Source: Corynebacterium maris DSM 45190
Lineage (GTDB): Bacteria; Actinomycetota; Actinomycetes; Mycobacteriales; Mycobacteriaceae
Assembly: GCF_000442645.1 (NCBI RefSeq)
Contig: NC_021915.1
Location: forward strand, 620,001 to 684,000
DNA: 64,000 bases
Direction: 5' to 3'
Shown here: one piece after another, positions 56,594 to 64,000 of the stretch
Layout: every line of letters starts with the position of its first letter
Numbering within the stretch: the stretch's first letter is position 1
The notes under the pieces: generated by a model
Told to the model about the DNA's origin: nothing
What the model saw: only the letters and a program-made list of their open reading frames with translations
Databases searched by the model: none
Translations under genes and position numbers: made by a program

Positions 56594-59500
56594 GTGGCCA
56601 CCTCCACACTGCCGTCCTTCAATAAGGTGCTCGTCGCCAACCGTGGCGAGATCGCCGTGCGCGCTTTCCGCGCAGCATTCGAGACCGGCGCCAAGACCGT
56701 CGCCGTCTATCCGAGGGAAGATCGCAATTCCTTTCACCGCCCGTTCGCGGACGAAGCGGTCCGCATCGGTAAGGAGGGGGCGCCGGTCAAGGCGTATCTC
56801 GACATCGACGACATCATCGCCGCCGCCAAGAAGACCGGCGCCGACGCCATCTACCCGGGCTACGGCTTCCTCGCTGAGCGCGCGGAATTCGCCCGGGCGT
56901 GCGCGGACAACGGCATCACCTTCGTCGGCCCGACCCCGGAAACCCTGGACCTGACCGGCGACAAGGCCGCCGCGGTCGAGGCCGCCCAGCGCGCCGGGCT
57001 GCCGATCCTCGACGACTCCCAGCCGTCGACCGACATCGACGACCTGGTCGACTACGCCAAGGACTTCCAGTTCCCGATCTTCGTCAAGGCCGTCGCCGGC
57101 GGCGGCGGACGTGGCATGCGCTTCGTCGAGAAGCCAGAGGACCTCGCCCAGCTGGCCACCGAGGCCTCCCGCGAGGCGGAGGCGGCCTTCGGCGACGCCC
57201 ACGTCTACCTCGAGACCGCGGTCATCAACCCGCAGCACATCGAGGTCCAGATCCTGGCCGACTCCGAGAACAACATCATCCACCTCTACGAGCGCGACTG
57301 CTCCCTGCAGCGTCGCCACCAGAAGGTCGTGGAGATCGCCCCGGCGCAGCACATCTCAACCGAGCTGCGCGACAAAATCTGCGCGGACGCCGTGAAGTTC
57401 TGTGAAGAGATCGCCTATCAGGGCGCCGGCACCGTGGAATTCCTCGTCGATGAACGCGGCAACCACTACTTCATCGAGATGAACCCGCGCGTCCAGGTAG
57501 AGCACACCGTCACCGAGGAAATCACCGGCGTCGACATCGTCAAGGCGCAGCTGCACCTCGCGGCCGGCGCCACCCTGGAGGAGCTGGACCTGCGCCAGGA
57601 GGACATCAAGATCACCGGCGCCGCGCTGCAGACGCGCATCACCACCGAAGACCCGCACAACGGCTTCCGTCCGGACTCCGGCACCATCACCTCCTACCGC
57701 TCCCCGGGCGGAGCGGGCGTCCGCCTCGACGGCTCCGTGGCGGTGGGCACCGAGATCACCCCGAATTTCGACTCCCTGCTGGTCAAGATGACCTGCCGTG
57801 GCGCCGACTTCGAGCAGGCCATCGCCCGCGCGATGCGCGCCCTCAACGAGTTCCAGGTCGGCGGCGTCTCCACCAACATCGGCTTCCTGCGTGCGGTGCT
57901 GCGCGAATCCGATTTCCAGACCAAGCGCATTTCCACCAGCTTCATCGCCGACCACATCCACCTGCTCGAGGCGCCGCCGGCGGAGGACCAGAACGATCGG
58001 CTGCTGGACTTCGTCGCCAACGTGACCGTCAACCAGCCCAACGGCCCGGCGCCGACCCGCCAGCAGCCGTGGCGCAAACTGACGCACATCCAGCTCGACG
58101 AGACCCCGCCGCGCGGTTCCCGCAACGATCTCCTCGAACTCGGCCCCGCCGGTTTCGCGCAGAAGATCCGGAAGCAGAAGGCCCTGGGCGTCACCGACAC
58201 CACCTTCCGTGACGCGCACCAGTCCCTGCTCGCCACCCGTGTGCGCACCGATACGCTCGTCCACGCCGCCGTCGCCACCGGCCAGATGACCCCGGAACTC
58301 TTCTCCGTCGAAGCCTGGGGTGGCGCGACTTACGACGTCGCCATGCGCTTCCTCTTCGAGGACCCGTGGGACCGCCTGGATCAGCTGCGCAAGGCACTGC
58401 CGAACGTCAACATCCAGATGCTGCTGCGTGGCCGCAACACCGTCGGCTACACGCCCTACCCGGAGTCCGTGACCCGCGCCTTCGTCCAGGAGGCCGCGGA
58501 TTCCGGCATCGACGTCTTCCGCATTTTCGACGCCCTCAACGACGTTTCCCAGATGCGCCCGGCCATCGAGGCCGTCCTCGAGACCAACACCACGGTCGCC
58601 GAGGTCGCGATGGCCTACTCCGGAAACCTCGCGGATCCGAAGGAAGACCTCTACACGCTGGACTACTACCTGAAGCTGGCCGAGGAGATCGCGGGCACCG
58701 GCGCCCATATCCTGGCCATCAAGGACATGGCCGGTCTGCTGCGGCCGGAGGCCGCCCGCACGCTGGTCACCGCTCTGCGCAAGAACTTCGACTTGCCGAT
58801 TCACATCCACACCCATGACTCCGCGGGCGGTCAGCTGGCGACCTACCTCGCCGCGGCCGAGGCCGGGGCCGACATCGTCGACGGCGCCTCCGCACCGCTG
58901 GGCGGCACCACTTCCCAGCCGTCCCTGTCCGCGATCATCGCGGCGTTCGCCAACACCGAGCGCGACACCGGCATCTCGCTGGCGGCCGTCTCCGAGCTGG
59001 AGCCGTACTGGGAGGGCGTGCGTCAAGTCTATGCCCCGTTCGAGGCCGGGATCCCGGGCCCGACCGGCCGCGTCTACCGGCACGAGATTCCGGGCGGTCA
59101 GCTGTCGAACTTGCGTACCCAGGCCGTGGCCCTGGGCCTGGGCGACCGCTTCGAACTCATTGAGGACGCCTACGCCGGCGTCAACGAGCTGCTCGGTCGA
59201 CCCACCAAGGTGACCCCGTCCTCCAAGGTCGTCGGTGACCTCGCACTGTCGCTGGTCGGCGCCGACGTGACTCCGGAGGAGTTCGCGAAGGAGCCCACCA
59301 AGTACGACATCCCGGACTCCGTCATTTCCTTCCTGCGCGGTGAGCTGGGCACCCCTCCGGGCGGCTGGCCGCCGATCACCGAGCAGATCCTCAAGGGCCG
59401 GGGCCAAGGCCAGCAGAGCCTGGTCGAGGTCCCGGCGGAGGAGGCGGACAACCTCGCCGCCACCGACCACGCCACCCGTCGTAGCGCCTTGGACCGGCTG

Positions 59501-60025
59501 CTCTTCCCGAAGCAGGCCGCCGAGCTGGCTGAGCACCACCGCAACTACGGTGAGACCTCCAAGCTCGAGGACCACGTCTTCTTCTACGGACTGCCCGAGG
59601 GGCAGGAAGTCGTTCTGCGCTCCGGCGGCACCGACGACAACACCAACCCGCCGATGGTCGTGCGTCTGGACGCCGTCGGCGAGCCGGATGAGAAGGGCAT
59701 GCGTCGCGTTGTGCTCAACGTCAACGGCCAGATTCGTCCGTTGCTGGTCCGCGACAACAGCGCCGAGTCCACCGTCGCCGAGGTCGAGAAGGCCGACTCC
59801 TCGAACCAGGGTCACGTCCCGGCTCCATTCGCCGGCGTCGTCAACCCGATCGTCGCGGCGGGCGACAAGGTCGAGGCCGGTCAGCCGATCGCCACGATCG
59901 AGGCCATGAAGATGGAGGCGAACATCTCCGCCACCAGCGACGGCGTCGTCGAGCGGGTCGCGCTGTCCCAGCCGACCAAGGTCGAGGGCGGCGACCTGAT
60001 CGTCGTCATCAAGCCTTCCGAGTAA
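56594..60025 (+). CDS. pyc: Pyruvate carboxylase
   Basis: Pyruvate + HCO3- + ATP to oxaloacetate, the anaplerotic enzyme. The 1143 residues carry three units: biotin carboxylase (about 10-460; VLVANRGEIAVRAF, AVAGGGGRGMRFV, FIEMNPRVQVEHTVTEEITG), carboxyltransferase (about 535-800; TDTTFRDAHQSLLATRVRT, LFSVEAWGGATYDVAMRFL, with biotin-binding and metal regions) and a C-terminal biotinyl domain with IEAMKMEAN, biotinylated at Lys 1106. The start is GTG after GGGAAGGGGA. A strong terminator follows. Confidence 0.98.
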   Translation: MATSTLPSFNKVLVANRGEIAVRAFRAAFETGAKTVAVYPREDRNSFHRPFADEAVRIGKEGAPVKAYLDIDDIIAAAKKTGADAIYPGYGFLAERAEFARACADNGITFVGPTPETLDLTGDKAAAVEAAQRAGLPILDDSQPSTDIDDLVDYAKDFQFPIFVKAVAGGGGRGMRFVEKPEDLAQLATEASREAEAAFGDAHVYLETAVINPQHIEVQILADSENNIIHLYERDCSLQRRHQKVVEIAPAQHISTELRDKICADAVKFCEEIAYQGAGTVEFLVDERGNHYFIEMNPRVQVEHTVTEEITGVDIVKAQLHLAAGATLEELDLRQEDIKITGAALQTRITTEDPHNGFRPDSGTITSYRSPGGAGVRLDGSVAVGTEITPNFDSLLVKMTCRGADFEQAIARAMRALNEFQVGGVSTNIGFLRAVLRESDFQTKRISTSFIADHIHLLEAPPAEDQNDRLLDFVANVTVNQPNGPAPTRQQPWRKLTHIQLDETPPRGSRNDLLELGPAGFAQKIRKQKALGVTDTTFRDAHQSLLATRVRTDTLVHAAVATGQMTPELFSVEAWGGATYDVAMRFLFEDPWDRLDQLRKALPNVNIQMLLRGRNTVGYTPYPESVTRAFVQEAADSGIDVFRIFDALNDVSQMRPAIEAVLETNTTVAEVAMAYSGNLADPKEDLYTLDYYLKLAEEIAGTGAHILAIKDMAGLLRPEAARTLVTALRKNFDLPIHIHTHDSAGGQLATYLAAAEAGADIVDGASAPLGGTTSQPSLSAIIAAFANTERDTGISLAAVSELEPYWEGVRQVYAPFEAGIPGPTGRVYRHEIPGGQLSNLRTQAVALGLGDRFELIEDAYAGVNELLGRPTKVTPSSKVVGDLALSLVGADVTPEEFAKEPTKYDIPDSVISFLRGELGTPPGGWPPITEQILKGRGQGQQSLVEVPAEEADNLAATDHATRRSALDRLLFPKQAAELAEHHRNYGETSKLEDHVFFYGLPEGQEVVLRSGGTDDNTNPPMVVRLDAVGEPDEKGMRRVVLNVNGQIRPLLVRDNSAESTVAEVEKADSSNQGHVPAPFAGVVNPIVAAGDKVEAGQPIATIEAMKMEANISATSDGVVERVALSQPTKVEGGDLIVVIKPSE

Positions 60026-60036
60026 CGGCACCGGGT

Positions 60037-60075
60037 CGTGCCCCTCCGGATCTCCCGGAGGGGCACGCGTGTTTT
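60037..60075 (+). terminator. Intrinsic terminator after pyc
   Basis: A 13-bp stem CGTGCCCCTCCGG/CCGGAGGGGCACG (60037-60049, 60055-60067) is followed by CGTGTTTT. Confidence 0.82.
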
Positions 60076-60383
60076 CCGCAGAGTAGGGGGCGACGTCCGC
60101 CATCGGCCGGTTTTATCCACCGGATCCGCCCCGGCGGCGAAACTGCCAGGATCCTGCGACGGCACCACGATCACCGGGCGGAGTTTCTCGACGACGTTAT
60201 GCCGGCGCACGGCCTGGAAGCGGAACCCGGTGGTCCTGTGTCAATGCCACGACCACAGGCACGAGGCTCCCGGGGCGGGGACAGGTGGACCTCATCGAGG
60301 GCCACCCCGTGCGGACCTTGCCGCGCGGCTTCCGGAAATGACGACTCCCCAGCGGATGACCGCTGGGGAGCAGGAGAAACGAA
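60076..60383. other. Gene-free spacer between pyc and accBC
   Basis: These 308 bases hold no supported gene. An inverted repeat CTCCCCAGCGG/CCGCTGGGGAG (60345-60355, 60360-60370), 14 bases beyond the accBC stop, is probably the accBC terminator on the minus strand, although its T-run is poor. On the minus strand FRFQAVRRHNVVEKLRPVIV is readable around 60130-60230 with no start, possibly a gene relic. Confidence 0.45.
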
Positions 60384-62156
60384 CTACTTGATCTCGAAGA
60401 GCACGTCGTTCTTGTTGACCTGCTTGCCCTCGTCGACGGCCAGGCCGGTGACGACGCCGGACTTGTGGGCCTTGACAGGGTTTTCCATCTTCATGGCCTC
60501 GAGGATGACCACGACGTCGCCCTCGGCGACTTCCTGGCCTTCTTCGACGGAGACCTTGATGACGGTGCCCTGCATCGGCGCGGCCACCGCGTCACCGGAG
60601 ACGCCTGCGCCGGACCCGCCCTTGGAGCGGCGCTTCTTGGCCTTCTTCTTCGGCGACAGCCCGCCGAAGGAGAGGTTGGACGGCAGCGCGACCTCGATGC
60701 GGCGGCCGGCGACCTCCACCACGAACTTCTGCTTCGGCTCGGAGTCGTCCTCGGCGACGTCGTCCGGGTCGACGAAAGGCTCGAGCTCGTTCTTCCATTC
60801 TTCTTCGATCCAGCGGGTGTACACGTCGAAGCTCTCGCCGTCGCCGATGAACGCCGGGTCGCGGACGATCGCGCGGTCGAAGGGCAACACGGTCGGCATG
60901 CCCTCGACCACGAACTCGTCGAGCGCACGACGGGAACGCTCCAGCGCCTGCTGGCGGGTCTCGCCGGTGACGATCAACTTGGCCAGCATGGAGTCGAACT
61001 GGCCGCCGATGACGGAACCCTCGCGCACGCCGGAGTCGACGCGCACGCCGGGGCCGGTCGGCTCGACGTATGTGGTGACGGTGCCCGGGGCCGGGATGAA
61101 GCCGGTGGCCGGGTCCTCGCCGTTGATGCGGAACTCGAAGGAGTGTCCGCGTGGGGTCGGGTCTTCCGTGATCTCCAGCTCGTGGCCCTCGGCGATGAGG
61201 AACTGCTGGCGGACCAGGTCGTAGCCGGTGGTTTCCTCGGTGATCGGGTGCTCGACCTGGAGGCGGGTGTTGACCTCGAGGAAGGAGACCAGGCCGTCGG
61301 CGGCGACGAGGTACTCGACGGTGCCGGCGCCGTAGTAGCCCGCCTCGCGGCAGATGTCCTTGGCGGAGGAGTGGATGCGCTCGCGCTGGGCGTCGGTGAG
61401 GAACGGCGCGGGGGCCTCCTCCACGAGCTTCTGGAAGCGGCGCTGCAGTGAGCAGTCGCGGGTGCCCATGACGACGACGTTGCCGTGCTGGTCGGCCAGC
61501 ACCTGCGCCTCGACGTGGCGGGCCTTGTCCAGGTAGCGCTCGACGAAGCACTCGCCGCGGCCGAAGGCGGCCAGCGCCTCACGGGTGGCGGACTCGTAGA
61601 GCTCCGGGATCTCTTCCTTGGTGTAGGCGACCTTCATGCCGCGTCCGCCGCCGCCGTGGGCGGCCTTAATGGCGACGGGCAGGCCGTGCTCCTCGGCAAA
61701 GGCGACGACCTCGTCCGCGTCGGAGACGGGGTCCTTGGTGCCGGGGGCCATCGGGGCGTCGGCACGCTCGGCGATGTGCCGGGCAGTGACCTTGTCGCCG
61801 AGGTCGCGGATGGCCTGCGGAGGGGGTCCGATCCAGGTCAGGCCGGCGTCGATGACGGCCTGCGCAAAGTCGGCGTTTTCGGCGAGGAAGCCGTAGCCGG
61901 GGTGGACCGCGTCGGCGCCGGACTTGGCGGCGGCGTCGATGATCTTGTCGATCGCCAGGTACGACTCCGCAGAGGTCTGCCCGCCGAGGGCGAACGCCTC
62001 GTCGGCCATGCCGACGAACGGGGCGTCCGCGTCGGGCTCTGCGTACACGGCCACGGACGCGATGCCCGCGTCTTTGGCCGCGCGGAAAATGCGGATCGCG
62101 ATTTCACCGCGGTTCGCCACCAAGACCTTGGTGATCTGCTTGGTCTCAACTGCCAC
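60384..62156 (-). CDS. accBC: Acyl-CoA carboxylase biotin subunit (biotin carboxylase + BCCP)
   Basis: A 590-residue fusion supplying carboxybiotin to acetyl-/propionyl-CoA carboxylases for malonyl- and methylmalonyl-CoA and mycolate synthesis. The biotin carboxylase domain covers about 8-450 (VLVANRGEIAIRIFRAA, AAHGGGGRGMKVAY, EVNTRLQVEHPITEETTGYDL). A Lys/Ser-rich linker (KKKAKKRRSKGGSG) leads to the biotinyl domain with EAMKMEN, biotin on Lys 556. GTG 62156 is chosen over 62186 because AGGAGGGG lies eight bases upstream. The carboxyltransferase (AccD) partners are not in this window. Confidence 0.96.
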   Translation of the reverse strand: MAVETKQITKVLVANRGEIAIRIFRAAKDAGIASVAVYAEPDADAPFVGMADEAFALGGQTSAESYLAIDKIIDAAAKSGADAVHPGYGFLAENADFAQAVIDAGLTWIGPPPQAIRDLGDKVTARHIAERADAPMAPGTKDPVSDADEVVAFAEEHGLPVAIKAAHGGGGRGMKVAYTKEEIPELYESATREALAAFGRGECFVERYLDKARHVEAQVLADQHGNVVVMGTRDCSLQRRFQKLVEEAPAPFLTDAQRERIHSSAKDICREAGYYGAGTVEYLVAADGLVSFLEVNTRLQVEHPITEETTGYDLVRQQFLIAEGHELEITEDPTPRGHSFEFRINGEDPATGFIPAPGTVTTYVEPTGPGVRVDSGVREGSVIGGQFDSMLAKLIVTGETRQQALERSRRALDEFVVEGMPTVLPFDRAIVRDPAFIGDGESFDVYTRWIEEEWKNELEPFVDPDDVAEDDSEPKQKFVVEVAGRRIEVALPSNLSFGGLSPKKKAKKRRSKGGSGAGVSGDAVAAPMQGTVIKVSVEEGQEVAEGDVVVILEAMKMENPVKAHKSGVVTGLAVDEGKQVNKNDVLFEIK

Positions 62157-62266
62157 TTGGGTACCCCTCCTGGGATCGTGTTTCAATCAAAACTATTCTT
62201 GCACACAAAAACGTGAGCCTTTCATCAGGTCTCGCGTGTCCCGCTAGTTTTGTTACAAAAACCAGC

Positions 62267-63145
62267 TCACGGGCGGTCACCCTGGGTGATGGGCGCGCGC
62301 ACCATGTTGCCCCATTCCGCCCAGGAACCGTCATAATTGCGGATGTTGTCGAAGCCCAGCAGGTACTTGAGCACGAACCACGTGTGCGCGGAACGATCGC
62401 CCAACTGGCAGTAGGCGATGGTGTGGTTGTTCTTGTCCAGGGCGGAGTAAGCGTTCTCGATGTCCCGGCGCGGGCGGAAGCGCGCGTTCGGGTAGACGCT
62501 GCGTCCCCAGGGGTAGCTCAGCGCGCCCGGGATGTGGCCGCCGCGCAGCACGCCGGCGGCGCCTTCGCCCTCGATGCCGAGGGATTCGCCGGTGTACTCG
62601 AGTTCGCCGCGGGCGTCGAGGATGGTGGCCGGGCCGCCGACCAGCTCACGCAGTTCGTCGACGAAGATGCGGAAGTCGACGTCGTTGCGCTCGACGACGG
62701 GGTAGGGCTTCGCCCGGTAGTCGGGGACGGAGAAGGAGGTTTCGCGTTCCTCGCCCATCCAGGCGTCGCGGCCGCCGTCGAGCAGGCGGACGTCGGGGTG
62801 GCCGAAGAGTTCGAAGACCCAGAGGGTGTAGCAGGCCCACCAGTTGGCCTTGTCGCCGTAGATGACGACGGTGTCGTCGCGGGCGATGCCCTTGTCGGTC
62901 ATCAGCGCGGCGAAGGCTTCGCCGTCGATGAAGTCGCGGCTGACCTGGTCGTTGAGGTCTTTTTGCCAGTCGATGCGCACGGCGCCCGGGATGTGGCCGA
63001 TGTTGTAGAGGAGGGAATCCTCGTTGGATTCGACGACCTTTAAGCCGGGCGCGCCGAGGTGGGCGGAGAGCCAGGCGGCGGAGACAACGTGCTCCGGGTG
63101 GGCGTACTCCTGGTATTGGGGGTTGGGGTCGTAGTCGATGGCCAC
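62267..63145 (-). CDS. sseA: Thiosulfate/3-mercaptopyruvate sulfurtransferase (rhodanese)
   Basis: A 292-residue tandem rhodanese. The inactive N-terminal domain (VVSAAWLSAHLGAPGLKVVE, HIPGAVRIDW, VVIYGDKANWWACYTLWVF) is followed by the active domain with the catalytic Cys 246 in IAYCQLGDRSAHTWF. GTG 63145 gives the usual AIDYDPNPQYQEYAHPE start; an in-frame GTG three codons upstream is possible. In corynebacteria sseA lies beside accBC. Likely cytosolic sulfur transfer; the donor cannot be told from sequence. Confidence 0.93.
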   Translation of the reverse strand: MAIDYDPNPQYQEYAHPEHVVSAAWLSAHLGAPGLKVVESNEDSLLYNIGHIPGAVRIDWQKDLNDQVSRDFIDGEAFAALMTDKGIARDDTVVIYGDKANWWACYTLWVFELFGHPDVRLLDGGRDAWMGEERETSFSVPDYRAKPYPVVERNDVDFRIFVDELRELVGGPATILDARGELEYTGESLGIEGEGAAGVLRGGHIPGALSYPWGRSVYPNARFRPRRDIENAYSALDKNNHTIAYCQLGDRSAHTWFVLKYLLGFDNIRNYDGSWAEWGNMVRAPITQGDRP

Positions 63146-63371
63146 GGCGCACACAGCTTTCTAACGCGGAAACAGTGACAGATGTTCTTTATCACTCTAG
63201 TCCTTCCGAAGGACGGGGACCCAGCGCGAGGGGTGTGGTGCGTCTACGCTCGGCGGGGCTGCGCGCGGGCTGGGGCGGGTGAGGGGCTCCCGCCGTTTCG
63301 ATAGTCAATCGGTTGTTTGAGTGTTACTGTGGCGGGTGATTAATAACAACATTTCTTTAAGGATTTTCAGC

Positions 63372-64000
63372 ATGAGCCGATCTGCCCGCACGCTCGCCGG
63401 CCTCACCGCCGCCTGCGCCCTGACGTTGACCGCCTGTGCCGGCGCCACGGACTCGAACGGCGCCGCCGACACCGTCGCCGCCGACCGGCCCGAGGACAGC
63501 CTGGTCCTGGCCGTCGGCGACATCACCGACAGCGAGTTTGACCCCGCCAAAGGCTGGGGGCAGCACAACGAACACGCCGTTTTGCATTCCTCCCTGCTGA
63601 GCTGGGACGAGGACATGGAGATGGTCGGTGAGCTCGCGGACTCCTTCACCCAGGAGGGCGCCACCTGGACCTTCGAGTTGAACCCGGACTACGCCTTCTC
63701 CGACGGCGAACCGGTCACCGCCGAGGACGTCGTGTTCACCTACGAGATGCTCAAGGAAGACGGCACCAACTTCGACCTGAGCAACCTCGAGGAGATCCGC
63801 GCCGAAGGCGAGCACACCGTCGTCGCCGAACTGGCCCAGCCGGACACGCTCTTCGGGCCGATGACCGCGCAGATCGGCATCGTGCCCGCCCACCGCTACG
63901 ACGAGAACTACTCCGCCGACCCGGTCGCCTCCGGCCCGTACCGCATCGTCGAACACCAGCAGGGCGAGCAGGTCCTCATGGAGGCCAACCCCCACTACCC
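63372..64000 (+). CDS. ABC transporter substrate-binding lipoprotein (SBP_bac_5, oligopeptide/nickel type), 3' end missing
   Basis: The first 209 residues of an extracytoplasmic binding lipoprotein. The signal peptide ends in lipobox LTLTAC (Cys 22). The mature part has SLVLAVGDITDSEFDPAKGWGQ, SLLSWDEDMEMVGELADSF, FSDGEPVTAEDVVFTYEML and SGPYRIVEHQQGEQV, the marks of the DppA/OppA/NikA family. The ATG is preceded by TTAAGGA. The 226-base upstream gap is AT-rich near the gene (GATTAATAACAACATTTC) and probably holds its promoter. Ligand unknown; permease and ATPase genes would be expected beyond the window. Confidence 0.9.
   Translation, partial: MSRSARTLAGLTAACALTLTACAGATDSNGAADTVAADRPEDSLVLAVGDITDSEFDPAKGWGQHNEHAVLHSSLLSWDEDMEMVGELADSFTQEGATWTFELNPDYAFSDGEPVTAEDVVFTYEMLKEDGTNFDLSNLEEIRAEGEHTVVAELAQPDTLFGPMTAQIGIVPAHRYDENYSADPVASGPYRIVEHQQGEQVLMEANPHY

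Noticed and set aside
57356..60103. 915-codon minus-strand open frame
   Set aside because: Antisense to pyc; third-position GC bias belongs to pyc.
60060..60383. Possible gene in the pyc-accBC gap (minus-strand RRHNVVEKLRP)
   Set aside because: No start codon or ribosome site and stops nearby; kept only as a note in the spacer entry.
1..64000. tRNA, rRNA and CRISPR arrays
   Set aside because: No tRNA cloverleaf ends, rRNA blocks or regularly spaced direct repeats were recognised by eye; a dedicated search was not possible.

Overview
The window is a high-GC stretch of a Corynebacterium chromosome (Actinobacteria, Mycobacteriales). I infer this from gene content and order: groEL1-whiB3-sigD-rsdA-guaB-guaB3-guaA, metQNI beside a Mn-type ABC transporter and its DtxR-family regulator, metX/metY with McbR-like operators, monomeric NADP isocitrate dehydrogenase, and a upp-amiA-lpdA-pyc-accBC-sseA block carrying the methylcitrate and glyoxylate genes. 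No rRNA, tRNA, prophage or CRISPR array was seen. The two end genes, groEL1 and an oligopeptide-type binding lipoprotein, are cut by the window edges.

Layout. 0-12 kb: chaperonin, WhiB3-type and SigD/RsdA stress regulation, GMP synthesis (guaB, guaB3, guaA), then a PspC protein facing a PspC-sensor kinase/LuxR regulator pair. 12-26 kb: lipoprotein, HNH protein, methionine importer (metQNI), a substrate-binding-like protein without a signal peptide, a Mn/Zn-type ABC importer divergent from mntR, two PH-domain membrane proteins, MOSC protein, trmL, folD. 26-38 kb: homoserine O-acetyltransferase and O-acetylhomoserine sulfhydrylase, isocitrate dehydrogenase, an MFS exporter, exonuclease III, a TRIC-like channel, a damaged GntR gene, trpS, a YihY-family protein and a D,D-carboxypeptidase. 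38-46 kb: a degenerate adenosine-deaminase homologue, an NlpC/P60 pair, upp, an XRE regulator, an M20 amidohydrolase, LpdA. 46-64 kb: central carbon metabolism: malate synthase and isocitrate lyase (divergent), RraA-like protein, PrpR, prpDBC, pyruvate carboxylase, the acyl-CoA carboxylase biotin subunit and a rhodanese.

How the genes work together. The right third is an acetate/propionate hub: aceA/glcB run the glyoxylate shunt, prpDBC oxidise propionyl-CoA, pyc refills oxaloacetate and accBC feeds acyl-CoA carboxylation. Sulfur assimilation is spread over three loci (metQNI, metX, metY), each with a McbR-like operator. Many promoters look leaderless: a TANNNT-type -10 box sits 6-8 nt before the start codon, and this decided several starts.

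The most unusual stretch is 50.6-52.6 kb. It holds an IS3-like remnant and, between prpR and prpD, a complete-looking TPP riboswitch with a Shine-Dalgarno-masking hairpin. Downstream of it lies only a heavily deleted short-chain dehydrogenase gene.
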